Source: Magnetospirillum sp902729445
GTDB taxonomy: Bacteria > Pseudomonadota > Alphaproteobacteria > Rhodospirillales > Magnetospirillaceae
Direction of reading: 5' to 3'
DNA length: 64,000 nt
Assembly (NCBI RefSeq): GCF_902729445.1
Contig: NZ_CACVCE010000034.1
Coordinates: 148,749-212,748 of the forward strand
Every line of letters starts with the position of its first letter. Position 1 is the first letter of the stretch. Under the pieces are notes generated by a model, which was not told the DNA's origin, did no database searches, and worked only from the letters and a program-made list of their open reading frames with translations. This document shows positions 16,695 to 26,087 of this stretch, piece by piece. The translations under genes were made by a program, and so were the position numbers.

Positions 16695-17573
16695 TCAGGC
16701 CCCCTTCGCCTGGGTGGCGAGCCAGCCTTCGCAGCAAGCCTTGGCCAGCGCGCGAACCCGGCCGATATAGCTTTGCCGCTCGGTCACCGAGATGACGCCG
16801 CGCGCGTCCAGCAGATTGAAACGATGCGACGCCTTGATGCACTGGTCATAGGCCGGCAGCGCCAGATTGGCCCGCAGCAGGGCCTGGCATTCCTTTTCGG
16901 CATCGACGAAGTGCTGGTACAGCATGTCGGTGTCGGCATGTTCGAAATTATGGGCGGAATATTCCTGCTCGGCCTGCAGGAAGACGTCGCCATAGGAAAC
17001 GCCGTCGCCGTTGAAATCCAGGTCATAGACGTTCTCGACGCCCTGGATGTACATGGCCAGACGCTCCAGCCCATAGGTCAGCTCGACGGCGACGGGGTCG
17101 CACTCGATGCCGCCCACCTGCTGGAAATAGGTGAATTGCGTCACCTCCATGCCGTCGCACCACACTTCCCAGCCCAGACCCCAGGCGCCCAGGGTCGGGC
17201 TTTCCCAATCGTCCTCGACGAAGCGGATATCGTGCGACAACGGGTCGATGCCCAGGCGCTTCAGGCTTTCCAGGTACAGTTCCTGCGAATTCTGCGGGCT
17301 GGGCTTCAGCAGCACCTGATACTGATAGTAATGCTGCAGACGGTTGGGATTCTCGCCATAGCGGCCATCCTTGGGCCGGCGCGACGGCTGGACATAGGCG
17401 CACTTCCAGGGCTTCGGCCCCAAGGCCCGCAGGGTCGTCGCCGGATGAAAGGTTCCGGCGCCCACTTCCATGTCATAGGGCTGCAGGATCAGGCAGCCCT
17501 GCTCGGCCCAGAAATTCTGAAGGGTCAGGATGAGTTGCTGGAAGCTGGGCTTCTTCGTACCGCTGTGGCCCAT
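16695..17573 (-). CDS. glyQ: Glycine-tRNA ligase alpha subunit
   Basis: 292-residue catalytic alpha subunit of glycyl-tRNA synthetase, carrying the class II aminoacylation core. Characteristic segments are SFQQLILTLQNFWAEQGC, ILQPYDMEVGAGTFHPATTL and the strongly conserved GGIECDPVAVELTYGLERLA. The start at 17573 (MGHSGTKKPSFQQL) matches the usual N-terminus; codons upstream to 17615 are in frame but atypical. It is the first gene of glyQ-glyS-ppdK and is divergent from imuA. Confidence 0.97.
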   Translation of the reverse strand: MGHSGTKKPSFQQLILTLQNFWAEQGCLILQPYDMEVGAGTFHPATTLRALGPKPWKCAYVQPSRRPKDGRYGENPNRLQHYYQYQVLLKPSPQNSQELYLESLKRLGIDPLSHDIRFVEDDWESPTLGAWGLGWEVWCDGMEVTQFTYFQQVGGIECDPVAVELTYGLERLAMYIQGVENVYDLDFNGDGVSYGDVFLQAEQEYSAHNFEHADTDMLYQHFVDAEKECQALLRANLALPAYDQCIKASHRFNLLDARGVISVTERQSYIGRVRALAKACCEGWLATQAKGA

Positions 17574-17684
17574 GAGAATCGCCGTCTTTCGGAAAGTGGA
17601 TGAAAGGACTGGCAAACCCTAACCAGCCCCCCGGTTCCGGTCAAGGGCGCCCGTGTCGAGCCCCCTTGACTCGAAAGTCGAATT

Positions 17685-17699
17685 GTTCGCAGAATGTTC
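17685..17699 (+). promoter_or_regulatory. LexA (SOS) box upstream of imuA
   Basis: Exact match to the alphaproteobacterial LexA operator GTTC-N7-GTTC (GTTC at 17685-17688 and 17696-17699), 23 bases before the imuA start. Close by, GAAC at 17703-17706 and 17715-17718 form a GAAC-N8-GAAC repeat in the opposite sense, one base too wide for the consensus. The position fits repression of imuA-imuB-dnaE2 and possibly of the divergent glyQ promoter. Confidence 0.88.
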
Positions 17700-17722
17700 C
17701 GTGAACAGATTCGTGAACCGCC

Positions 17723-18442
17723 ATGCCGAATGCCGATTTCGCCCAATTGCGCGCCCGCTTCGCGCCCCAGGACCGGGGCGACGATCACAAGGCCCTGCCC
17801 TTGGGCCTGCCCGCGATCGACCGCGCCCTGCCGTGGGGCGGGCTGGCGCTGGGGGGGCTGCACGACGTCGCCGATCCGGGCGATGCGTGCGCGCCGGGCT
17901 TTTGCGCCTGGCTGGCGGGCCGGGCCGCCCAGGCGCTGCGCCGTCCGGTCCTGTGGCTGGCGGCCGGTTCCTTGCCCTATGCCCCGGCCCTGGCCGCCCT
18001 GGGCTTGCCGCCGCGCCGATTGGTGACGGTTCAGGCCCGGCGCCCCGCCGACGCCCTGTGGGCGACCGAGGAAGCGGCGCGCTGCCCTGGCCTGGCCGCC
18101 ATCATCGCCGAACTGGCGGTGCCCGACCTGATCGCGGCGCGGCGCCTGCACCTGGCCGCCCAGGCCGGCGGCACCATGCTGGTGCTGCTCAATCGCGGCG
18201 CGCCGGTGCCCAACGCCCTGACCCGCTGGCGGGTCGATCCGCGCCCGACCGACGCCCGTGCCCCGGCGCCGGGCCGGGCGGTGTGGCGGCTGGCCCTGAC
18301 CCGCTGCCGGGGCACCGCCCTGGCCGCCGATTCCGCCTTGTCCTGGGATGTGGAGTGGTGTGATGCGACGGGTAATCTTCGTCTGGCTGCCGGATCTGGC
18401 GACCGAGCGGCTGCGCCGCACTGGCTGCGCGCCGCCGGATAG
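17723..18442 (+). CDS. imuA: SOS mutagenesis protein ImuA
   Basis: 239-residue RecA-like protein of the ImuA/SulA-related family, first gene of the damage-inducible mutasome cassette. It shows the ImuA pattern LPLGLPAIDRALPWGGLALG, corresponding to the front of a RecA fold, and LWATEEAARCPGLAAIIAEL. It acts with ImuB and DnaE2 in error-prone translesion synthesis; its exact task is unsettled in the literature. The start at 17723 lies just behind a LexA box. Its 3' end overlaps the imuB start by about 80 bases, so its last residues may be poorly conserved. Confidence 0.9.
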   Translation: MPNADFAQLRARFAPQDRGDDHKALPLGLPAIDRALPWGGLALGGLHDVADPGDACAPGFCAWLAGRAAQALRRPVLWLAAGSLPYAPALAALGLPPRRLVTVQARRPADALWATEEAARCPGLAAIIAELAVPDLIAARRLHLAAQAGGTMLVLLNRGAPVPNALTRWRVDPRPTDARAPAPGRAVWRLALTRCRGTALAADSALSWDVEWCDATGNLRLAAGSGDRAAAPHWLRAAG

Positions 18443-19868
18443 GCCGCTGGCCCTGACGATGGCCGCCGGCCAGGTCCAGCGCGTCGTGGCGGTGGACCCG
18501 CTGGCCCGTCATGCCGGGCTGCGCCCGGGCGCCACCTTGGCCGATTCCCTGGCCCTGGCCCCCGACCTGATCAGCCGCCCGGCCCAGCCGATGGCCGACC
18601 AGCGCCTGCTGGAAGGACTGTCCGACTGGGCCACCCGCTATAGCCCGCTGGCGGCCCCGGCCGATCACGGCCTGTGGTTGGACATCACCGGCTGCGCCCA
18701 TCTGTGGGGTGGCGAGGCCCCATTGCTGGCCGACCTGACCGCCCGGCTGACGCGCCAGGGCTTCAGCGTGCGGGCCGCCATCGCCGACACTCCCGGGGCG
18801 GCCTGGGCCTGGGCGCATCACGGCCGGGGTAATTCCCCGATCCTGCCGCCCGGCCGGCCGCGCGACGCGCTGGCGCCGCTGCCGCTGGCCGCGCTCCGGC
18901 TGAACGGCGCCACCGTCGCCGGGCTGGAGGCGGTGGGCTTGCGGGTGATCGGCGACCTGTTGGGCATGGCCCGCGCACCGCTCACCGCCCGCTTCGGCCC
19001 CGAGCCGGGCCGCCGCCTGGACCAGGCATTGGGCGACCTGCCCGAGCCGATCTCGCCCCTGGCCCCGGTCGCCCCCCACCGGGTCCAGCGATCCTTCGCC
19101 GAGCCGATCGGCCGCACCGAGGCGGTGGAAGCGGCGCTGGAAGGCCTGTTGGCCGAATTGTGCCGCCGCCTGGATGGCGAGGGGATGGGCCTTAGGCGGA
19201 TCGAGGTCAGCCTGTTCCGAGTCGATGCGGCGGTGCTGCGCCTGGCCGTCGGAACCGGGCGGCCCAGCCGCGACGCGCCCCATCTGCTGAAATTGCTGCG
19301 CCCCCAGCTCGACAGCCTGGATGCCGGCTTCGGCGTCGAGACCATCGCCGTGGCGGCCTTGGGTCTGGCCGCCTTGGCTCCGGAACAGACCCGGCTGGGC
19401 GCCGCCAGCGCCGCCGCCGCCGACGGCCAGGCCCGATGCGCCCGCCTGTTCGACGCCCTGGCCGCCCGGCTGGGCGACGGACGGGTGGCGCGGCTGTTGC
19501 CCAATGCCAGCCATGTGCCGGAACAGGCGGTGCTGCGCCGGCCGCCGTTGGCCGGCTTCGACCCGCAGGCAGGCTGGCCGGTGGGCCGGCGTCCGATCCG
19601 CCTGTTCGACCCGCCCGAGCCGGTCGAGGCCGTCGCCCCCATCCCCGACAACCCGCCGGTGTTGTTTCGCTGGCGGCGCACCACCCACCGCATCCGCGTG
19701 GCCGACGGACCCGAGCGCATCGCCGATGCCTGGTGGAAGCAGCATGCGCCGACCCGCGACTATTACTGCGTCGAGGACGAGACCGGCCAGCGCTTCTGGC
19801 TGTACCGCGAAGGCTGGTTCGGCGCCGACCCGCCGCCCCGCTGGTTCCTGCATGGGTTGGTGTCTTGA
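18363..19868 (+). CDS. imuB: Y-family polymerase-like protein ImuB (DinP-like)
   Basis: 501-residue inactive Y-family polymerase homologue that links the error-prone polymerase DnaE2 to the beta clamp. The N-terminus MRRVIFVWLPDLATERLRR is typical of ImuB, where the catalytic acids of true DinB are missing (LPDLATERL in place of the DxD-type motif). The palm and little-finger regions follow, and the C-terminus FWLYREGWFGADPPPRWFLHG matches the family. It overlaps imuA upstream. Its TGA shares bases with the TTG start of dnaE2. Confidence 0.92.
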   Translation: MRRVIFVWLPDLATERLRRTGCAPPDRPLALTMAAGQVQRVVAVDPLARHAGLRPGATLADSLALAPDLISRPAQPMADQRLLEGLSDWATRYSPLAAPADHGLWLDITGCAHLWGGEAPLLADLTARLTRQGFSVRAAIADTPGAAWAWAHHGRGNSPILPPGRPRDALAPLPLAALRLNGATVAGLEAVGLRVIGDLLGMARAPLTARFGPEPGRRLDQALGDLPEPISPLAPVAPHRVQRSFAEPIGRTEAVEAALEGLLAELCRRLDGEGMGLRRIEVSLFRVDAAVLRLAVGTGRPSRDAPHLLKLLRPQLDSLDAGFGVETIAVAALGLAALAPEQTRLGAASAAAADGQARCARLFDALAARLGDGRVARLLPNASHVPEQAVLRRPPLAGFDPQAGWPVGRRPIRLFDPPEPVEAVAPIPDNPPVLFRWRRTTHRIRVADGPERIADAWWKQHAPTRDYYCVEDETGQRFWLYREGWFGADPPPRWFLHGLVS

Positions 19869-22800
19869 CCCCGTATTGTGAATTGCAGGTCACCAGCAAT
19901 TACAGCTTCCTGCACGGCGCCTCGCATCCCGACGAATTGGCCAGTGCCGCCGCCGCCCTGGGGCTGTCGGCGCTGGCGGTCACCGACCGCAATTCGGTGG
20001 CCGGCATCGTGCGCGCCCACGGGGCGGCCCGCCACGCCGGCATCCGCCTGTTGCCCGGTGCCCGGCTTGAACCCACCGACGGCATGGCCATGCTGTGCCT
20101 GCCCACCGACCGCGCCGCCTGGGGTCGGCTGACCCGGCTGTTGACCCTGGGGCGCCGGCGCGCCGACAAAGGCTCGTGCGCCTTCACCCGCGCCGAGCTG
20201 GCCGGCCATGCCGACGGCCAAGTGCTGATCGCCCTGCCGCCCCCCGATCCCGATGCGGCCTTTGCCGCCGAACTGGCCGCCTGGGGCCGCGACCGCCCCG
20301 GCCGGGTGTTCCTGGCCGCCAGCCGCCGCTTCGACGACCGCGACCGCGCCCGCCTGGCTGGCCTTGATGACCTGGCCGGCCAATGCGCCACGCCCTTGGT
20401 CGCCACCAACGACGTGCTGATGCATGTGCCGGACCGCCGGCCGCTGCTGGACGTGCTGACCTGCATCCGCCTGGGCACCAGCATCACCGCCGCCGGCTGG
20501 GCCCTGGCCGCCCATGCCGAGCGCCATCTGAAACCGCCCGAGGAAATGGCCCGCCTGTTCGCCCGCCACCCCGACGCCATCGCCCGGACCGCCGACATCG
20601 CCCGGTTGTGCCGTTTCTCGCTGGACCAGTTGCGCTATGAATATCCCGACGAGGAAGAAGGCGACGGCCAAACCCCGCACCAGCGCCTGGCAGCCCTGGT
20701 CGCCGTGGGTGGCGCACAGCGTTACCCGGCAGGCATCCCGGCCAAGGTCCAGGCCGCTCTGGCCCACGAGATGGCGCTGATCGACCAGTTGGGCTTCGCC
20801 CCCTATTTCCTGACCGTCGAGGGCATCGTCCGCTTCGCCCGCCAGCGGGGCATCTTGTGCCAGGGCCGGGGCTCGGCGGCCAATTCGGCGGTGTGTTTCT
20901 GCCTGGGCATCACCAATGTCGATCCGGCCGTCTTCGACCTGCTGTTCGAGCGTTTCATCTCGGCCGAGCGGGGCGAGCCGCCCGACATCGACGTCGATTT
21001 CGAGCATGAGCGCCGGGAAGAGGTGATCCAGCACATCTATGCCCGCCACGGCCGCGACCGCGCCGGCCTGACCGCGACGGTGATCCATTACCGCGCCCGC
21101 TCGGCGGTGCGCGAGGTCGGCCGCGCCCTGGGCCTGTCCGAAGATACCGTCGCCGCCCTGGCCAAGACCAGTTCGGGCTATTCCTCGAAACCCATCGACC
21201 CGGCCCGCGTGCGCGAGCTGGGGCTGGACCCGGACCAGCCCGCCCTGGCCCGGGTGCTGGACCTGGCCGCCCAACTGACCGGCTTTCCCCGCCATCTGTC
21301 GCAGCATGTCGGCGGATTCGTGGTGTCGCGCCACCGCCTGGACGAACTGGTTCCCATCGAGAACGCCCGCATGGAAGGGCGCACCGTGATCGAATGGGAC
21401 AAGGACGATCTGGACACCCTGGGCATGGTCAAGGTCGATGTGCTGGCGCTCGGCATGCTGACCTGCATCCGCAAGGCCTTCGCCCTGCTGGCCGCCCATT
21501 GCGGCATCGAGATCGACCTCGCCACCGTGCCGCGCGAGGACACAGCCGTTTACGACATGCTGGGCCGGGCCGATTCCATCGGGGTGTTCCAGGTGGAAAG
21601 CCGGGCGCAGATGACCATGCTGCCGCGCCTGAAGCCCCGCTGTTTCTATGATCTGGTCATCGAGGTGGCGATCGTGCGGCCCGGCCCGATCCAGGGCGAC
21701 ATGGTCCACCCCTATCTGCGCCGCCGCCAGGGCCTGGAAAAGGTCGAATACCCCTCGCCCGAGCTGGAACGGGTGCTGGGCAAGACCCTGGGGGTGCCCT
21801 TGTTCCAGGAACAGGTGATGCAGATCGCCATCGTCGCCGCCGGCTTCACCCCGGCCGAGGCCGACCAATTGCGCCGCTCGATGGCCGCCTTCCGTCGCAC
21901 CGGCCAGGTCGGGCGTTTCCGCGACAAGCTGATCAAGGGCATGCGGGAGCGCGGCTATACCGACGAATTCGCCGAGCGGGTGTTTCGCCAGATCGAGGGA
22001 TTCGCCGAATACGGCTTCCCGGAATCCCACGCCGCCAGCTTCGCCCATCTGGTCTATGTCTCGGCCTGGCTGAAATGCCATCACCCGGCGGCGTTCGCCT
22101 GCGCCCTGCTCAACAGCCAGCCGATGGGGTTCTACGCCCCAGCCCAGATCGTCCGCGACGCCCAGGATCACGGCATCGAGGTCCGCCCGGTCGATGTGTC
22201 GGCCAGCGACTGGGACAATCGCCTGGAAGAGCGAAAGGGCGGTGGCCTGGCCCTGCGGCTGGGCCTTCGCCAGATCGACGGATTGCCCGAGGCCTGCGGC
22301 CGGCGCCTGGCGGCAAGGCGGCCCTATGGCTCGTTCGCCGATCTGGTCGCCCGCACCGGCCTGACCCGGGCCGAACTGGAACGCCTGGCCCGCGCCGACG
22401 CCTTCGGCTCGCTGAAGCTGTCGCGTCGCGACGCCTTGTGGCAGGCCAAGGCGCTGACCGCGCCGCCGCCGCCGCTGCTGGCGGCATTGGCGGCGACACC
22501 GTCGCGGGAACCCACGGTCAGCCTGCCGACCATGGGTCTGGGCGAGGAGGTGGTGCACGATTACGCCAGCCTGCGCCTGTCGCTGAAGGCCCATCCGCTG
22601 GCCCTGCTGCGCCCCAACCTGGATAGTGCCGGCGTCAGGCCGGCGGCCGATCTGGCCCGGCGTCAGGGCGGCCGCATCGCCGTGGCCGGCCTGGTGCTGG
22701 TGCGCCAGCGCCCCGGAACCGCCAGCGGCGTGATCTTCCTGACGCTGGAAGATGAAAGCGGCATCGCCAACATCGTGGTGTGGCCGACCGTGTTCGAGGC

Positions 22801-22951
22801 GGCGCGCAAGGCGGTGCTGACCGGCCGGCTGTTGCGCATCGACGGCACCATCCAGCGCGAAGGCCCGGTGGTCCACCTCGTCGCCAAGACCATCCTGGAC
22901 ATGACCGGGGCGCTGGGCCTGCTGGTGCCGCGCTCGCGCGACTTCTGTTAG
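19865..22951 (+). CDS. dnaE2: Error-prone DNA polymerase DnaE2 (ImuC)
   Basis: 1028-residue C-family DNA polymerase. The N-terminal PHP domain begins YCELQVTSNYSFLHGASHPDEL in two steps. The palm carries the catalytic aspartates in PPDIDVDFEHERR (about residue 373), with GRGSAANSAVCFCLGIT before it and the fingers/HhH region later. A C-terminal OB segment includes VVWPTVFEAARKAV. DnaE2 performs damage-induced mutagenic bypass. The start is taken as TTG 19865 in the TTGA overlap with the imuB stop, because the PHP motif begins right after it and no ATG/GTG lies closer. It is last in the LexA-controlled cassette. Confidence 0.94.
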   Translation: MTPYCELQVTSNYSFLHGASHPDELASAAAALGLSALAVTDRNSVAGIVRAHGAARHAGIRLLPGARLEPTDGMAMLCLPTDRAAWGRLTRLLTLGRRRADKGSCAFTRAELAGHADGQVLIALPPPDPDAAFAAELAAWGRDRPGRVFLAASRRFDDRDRARLAGLDDLAGQCATPLVATNDVLMHVPDRRPLLDVLTCIRLGTSITAAGWALAAHAERHLKPPEEMARLFARHPDAIARTADIARLCRFSLDQLRYEYPDEEEGDGQTPHQRLAALVAVGGAQRYPAGIPAKVQAALAHEMALIDQLGFAPYFLTVEGIVRFARQRGILCQGRGSAANSAVCFCLGITNVDPAVFDLLFERFISAERGEPPDIDVDFEHERREEVIQHIYARHGRDRAGLTATVIHYRARSAVREVGRALGLSEDTVAALAKTSSGYSSKPIDPARVRELGLDPDQPALARVLDLAAQLTGFPRHLSQHVGGFVVSRHRLDELVPIENARMEGRTVIEWDKDDLDTLGMVKVDVLALGMLTCIRKAFALLAAHCGIEIDLATVPREDTAVYDMLGRADSIGVFQVESRAQMTMLPRLKPRCFYDLVIEVAIVRPGPIQGDMVHPYLRRRQGLEKVEYPSPELERVLGKTLGVPLFQEQVMQIAIVAAGFTPAEADQLRRSMAAFRRTGQVGRFRDKLIKGMRERGYTDEFAERVFRQIEGFAEYGFPESHAASFAHLVYVSAWLKCHHPAAFACALLNSQPMGFYAPAQIVRDAQDHGIEVRPVDVSASDWDNRLEERKGGGLALRLGLRQIDGLPEACGRRLAARRPYGSFADLVARTGLTRAELERLARADAFGSLKLSRRDALWQAKALTAPPPPLLAALAATPSREPTVSLPTMGLGEEVVHDYASLRLSLKAHPLALLRPNLDSAGVRPAADLARRQGGRIAVAGLVLVRQRPGTASGVIFLTLEDESGIANIVVWPTVFEAARKAVLTGRLLRIDGTIQREGPVVHLVAKTILDMTGALGLLVPRSRDFC

Positions 22952-22985
22952 GCTAAACTTGCGAAAATCGCCAAAAACCGGCATA

Positions 22986-23390
22986 ATGACGACCTGGAGA
23001 GAAACTCCGATTGTCAGCAGAAGGCTTGGCAACGTGACCCACCGCATCCATCCGCTGGAACGACTTCATCACCGCCTGCGCCTTTTGGGCCAGGTGCTGG
23101 CGATCTTGTGCTGTGCGTGGATCGGCGTGGTCGGCCAGGCCATGCTGTCGGAGCTGAACCCCAACGCGCTGGAAAATCACCGCTCGCCGGCGGTCAAGGA
23201 ACGCCTGGCCGGCTGCGAGGGCGAGTTCGCCCAGCGCTTCGCCTGCACCGACACCATCTTGCTATCGGGCGAACGCAACGGCGCCAGCGCCGTCTTCGCC
23301 CGTTTGGGCCTGACCCTGATGCTGCCCTCGATCGCCTGGCTGATGTGGCGCCGGGTCATGGACAAGGCCGAGACCCTGGTCCATCACTGA
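22986..23390 (+). CDS. Hypothetical membrane protein
   Basis: 134-residue protein with two hydrophobic segments: LLGQVLAILCCAWIGVVGQAM near the N-terminus and FARLGLTLMLPSIAWLMWR near the C-terminus. Between them is a charged, probably periplasmic, loop with two Cys (ERLAGCEGEFAQRFACTDT) that may form a disulfide. I do not recognise a family. ATG 22986 is used; GTG 23034, with AGAAGG nine bases upstream, is a good alternative. It lies 34 bases after dnaE2 on the same strand but is not a known part of the mutasome. Confidence 0.65.
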   Translation: MTTWRETPIVSRRLGNVTHRIHPLERLHHRLRLLGQVLAILCCAWIGVVGQAMLSELNPNALENHRSPAVKERLAGCEGEFAQRFACTDTILLSGERNGASAVFARLGLTLMLPSIAWLMWRRVMDKAETLVHH

Positions 23391-23511
23391 TACCGTTGTC
23401 CGTGAAAAAGTCCCTCGGCTTCGCCTCGGTGTACTTTTCCCCGATTTTTGTTGGGTGAACCCGTGCTCAAGCAAGCTTTCCGCGCGGGTTCCGGTCGTTT
23501 TCCCGCGCTGC

Positions 23512-23528
23512 GGCGGGCTCTGCCCGCC
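23512..23528. other. Inverted repeat between hypothetical gene and pgi
   Basis: GGCGGGC - TCT - GCCCGCC hairpin in the roughly 190-base convergent gap. No T-run follows, so it is not a classical terminator, though it may help end transcription from either side. Confidence 0.4.
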
Positions 23529-23581
23529 TTATAGCGGGCGCCAAACAAGAAAAGGCACCCCGATCCAAGCGAAGGACTTCT

Positions 23582-25204
23582 TTACGAGCGCATCGCCCGC
23601 ACCGCCTCGATCAGGCCGGTGGTCGAGCTGTCGTGGGCGCCAGGATTCGGGCCGTTCTTCAACTCGGGCAGGATGGTCTTGGCCAGTTGCTTGCCCAGTT
23701 CCACCCCCCATTGGTCGAAGGAATTGATCGACCACACCACGCCCTGGACGAACACCTTGTGTTCGTAAAGGGCGATCAGCATGCCCAGCGTGCGCGGGTC
23801 CAGTTGCTTGTAGAGAAGCGTGTTGCTGGGCCGGTTGCCGGAAAACACCCGGTGCGCCGCCTGCTCGTCCGACAAAGTGGGGTCGGCCGCCTTCACTTCC
23901 GCCAGGGTGCGGCCCTTCATCAGCGCTTCCGGCTGGGCCAGCACGTTGGACAGCAGCAGGTCATGATGCTCGCCCAGCGGATTGTGGCTGTTGGCGGCGA
24001 CCAGGAAGTCGCAGGGGATCAGCTTGGTGCCCTGGTGGATCAATTGATAGAAGGCGTGCTGGCCGTTGGTGCCCGGCTCGCCGAACAGGATCGGGCCGGT
24101 CTGCCAGCTGACCGGAATTCCGTCCAGCGCCACCCCCTTGCCGTTGCTTTCCATGTCGAGCTGCTGCAGATAGGCGGCCAGCCGGTGCAGATACTGGTCG
24201 TAGGGCAGCACGGCATGGGCGGCGGCCCCCAGGAAATTGTTGTACCACACCCCCAGCATGGCCAGGATCACCGGCATGTTGACGTCCAGCGGCGCGGTCA
24301 GGAAGTGCTGGTCCATGCGGGCGGCCCCTTCCAGCAATTCCTCGAACCGTTCGAAGCCGATGGCCACCGCGATCGACAGGCCGATGGCCGACCACAGCGA
24401 ATAGCGCCCGCCGACCCAGTCCCAGAACTCGAACATGTTGGCCGGGTCGATGCCGAAGGCGGTCACCGCCGCCTCGTTGGTCGATAGCGCCACGAAATGC
24501 CGGGGCACCGCCGCCTCGCCCAGATGGCCGACCAGCCAGTCCCGCGCGCTGGTGGCGTTGGCGATGGTTTCCTGGGTGGTGAAGGTCTTGGACGCCACGA
24601 TGAACAAGGTGGTTTCCGGGTCGCACAGCTTCAGCGTCTCGGCCATGTGGGTGCCGTCGACGTTCGAGACGAAGCGCACCGCCAGACCCGGCTGGTGATA
24701 GGGCTTCAGCGCCTCGGTCACCATCACCGGGCCAAGGTCCGAGCCGCCGATGCCGATATTGACCACGCTGGTCATCGGCTTACCGGTCGCACCCTTCCAG
24801 GTGCCCGAGCGCACGGACCGGGAAAAATCCTTCATCTTGGCCAGCACCGCCCGCACCGGCCCCATGACGTCGGCGCCATCGACACGGATGGCGGAATGGT
24901 CGCGGTGGCGCAAGGCGACGTGCAGCACGGCGCGCCGTTCGGTGGCGTTGATCTTCTCGCCGGCGAACATCGCCGCGCGGGCGTGCTCGACGCCGGATTG
25001 GCGGGCCAGGTCCATCAGCAACGTCATGGTCTGATGGCTGACGCGGTTCTTGGAATAATCCAGCAGCAAATCGTCAAGCCGGGCGGAGAAGCCAGCGAAC
25101 CGCCCGGGATCGCGGTCGAACATCTCGCGCATGGTTTCCGGCGCCATCGCCTGGGCATGGGCTTCAAGCGCCCGCCAGGCGGGCCTTTCCGTCGGATGCG
25201 TCAT
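23582..25204 (-). CDS. pgi: Glucose-6-phosphate isomerase
   Basis: 540-residue enzyme interconverting glucose-6-phosphate and fructose-6-phosphate. Family signatures are present: VNIGIGGSDLGPVMVTEAL, FVSNVDGTHMAETL, the substrate-binding GRYSLWSAIGLS, FGEPGTNGQHAFYQLIHQGT and the C-terminal SFDQWGVELGKQLA. Length is normal. The ATG at 25204 is preferred over the adjacent GTG. It lies about 50 bases after ccmI on the same strand, so read-through from the ccm operon is possible. Confidence 0.97.
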   Translation of the reverse strand: MTHPTERPAWRALEAHAQAMAPETMREMFDRDPGRFAGFSARLDDLLLDYSKNRVSHQTMTLLMDLARQSGVEHARAAMFAGEKINATERRAVLHVALRHRDHSAIRVDGADVMGPVRAVLAKMKDFSRSVRSGTWKGATGKPMTSVVNIGIGGSDLGPVMVTEALKPYHQPGLAVRFVSNVDGTHMAETLKLCDPETTLFIVASKTFTTQETIANATSARDWLVGHLGEAAVPRHFVALSTNEAAVTAFGIDPANMFEFWDWVGGRYSLWSAIGLSIAVAIGFERFEELLEGAARMDQHFLTAPLDVNMPVILAMLGVWYNNFLGAAAHAVLPYDQYLHRLAAYLQQLDMESNGKGVALDGIPVSWQTGPILFGEPGTNGQHAFYQLIHQGTKLIPCDFLVAANSHNPLGEHHDLLLSNVLAQPEALMKGRTLAEVKAADPTLSDEQAAHRVFSGNRPSNTLLYKQLDPRTLGMLIALYEHKVFVQGVVWSINSFDQWGVELGKQLAKTILPELKNGPNPGAHDSSTTGLIEAVRAMRS

Positions 25205-25256
25205 CACCGGCTCCCCCCATGCATTCCTACAAGGCGGTCAGGATTCTAGCGCAGCC

Positions 25257-26087
25257 CTATTCCAGTGTCTCGATCTGCTTGATGATATCTTGGCGATCCT
25301 GGCTGCCCTCGGGCAACAGGGCGGCCGCCTTTCGCCACAAATCCTTGGCCTTGGCCTTGTCGCCGGCTTGCGCGGCGGCGATGCCCAGGAAGTAAAGGGC
25401 ATCGACATTGGTGGGATCGATGGCCGCGACCTGGCGCATCAGCCCGACCAGTTCGGCCGGCAGGGCCGAGCCTTGCGGCACCTGATCCAGCAGCAGGGCG
25501 GCGAATTCCATCCGCACCTGGGTATCGCCGGGCAGCAGCTTGACCGCCTTGCGATAGGCCTCGGCGGCATCGTCGGTCTGGCCCATCACCCGCAGCGAGC
25601 GGCCCAGCATGTTCCAGCCCTTGCCGTCGGCCGGGTTCTTTTCCAGCTTGGCGGTCAGTTGGGCGACCATGCCGCGGATCATCTCGGTCTGGTCCTGGGC
25701 CTGGCGCACCTGGGCGGCGCGCCCCGAGAACGGGCGGTCGGGCAAATCGGGCGAGCCCAGCGTGACATAAAAGCCCGCCGCGATCATCGGCACCGCCAGC
25801 GCCAGGCCGATGATCAGCCCCAACGGCCGCCCCGCCTTGGTCGCCTTCTTGCCGCGCTGCTCGGCGGCAGCCAGGATGCGGCGGCTGATCTCGGTCCGCG
25901 CCGCCTCGGCCTGGTCGGGCTTCAAGGTGCCGCGTTCCAGCTCACGCTCGATCTCGGCCAACTGGTCCTTATAGACGGTCAGGTCGTATTCGGCCCGATC
26001 CGGCCCGGCCGCCTTGGGCCGCAGCAGCGGCACCAGCAAGATAGCCAGGGTGGCCAGAACCAACGCAGCGAAAACCAGCCAGATCAT
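25257..26087 (-). CDS. ccmI: Cytochrome c biogenesis protein CcmI/CycH
   Basis: 276-residue inner-membrane protein. Two N-terminal helices (WLVFAALVLATLAILLVPLL and PLGLIIGLALAVPMIAAGF) flank a cytoplasmic leucine-zipper-like loop with YKDQLAEIERELERGTL. The periplasmic C-terminal part has TPR repeats (GWNMLGRSLRVMGQTDDAAE, ALYFLGIAAAQAGDKAKA). It chaperones apocytochrome c to the haem ligation complex CcmFH. Its start overlaps the ccmH stop by four bases (ATGA). It is the last gene of ccmC-I. Confidence 0.93.
   Translation of the reverse strand: MIWLVFAALVLATLAILLVPLLRPKAAGPDRAEYDLTVYKDQLAEIERELERGTLKPDQAEAARTEISRRILAAAEQRGKKATKAGRPLGLIIGLALAVPMIAAGFYVTLGSPDLPDRPFSGRAAQVRQAQDQTEMIRGMVAQLTAKLEKNPADGKGWNMLGRSLRVMGQTDDAAEAYRKAVKLLPGDTQVRMEFAALLLDQVPQGSALPAELVGLMRQVAAIDPTNVDALYFLGIAAAQAGDKAKAKDLWRKAAALLPEGSQDRQDIIKQIETLE

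Noticed and set aside
15078..17603. Plus-strand open frame of over 800 codons
   Set aside because: It is antisense to glyS and glyQ, which are unambiguous.
19763..23047. Minus-strand open frame of over 1000 codons
   Set aside because: It is antisense to dnaE2, which carries the PHP and catalytic Asp motifs.
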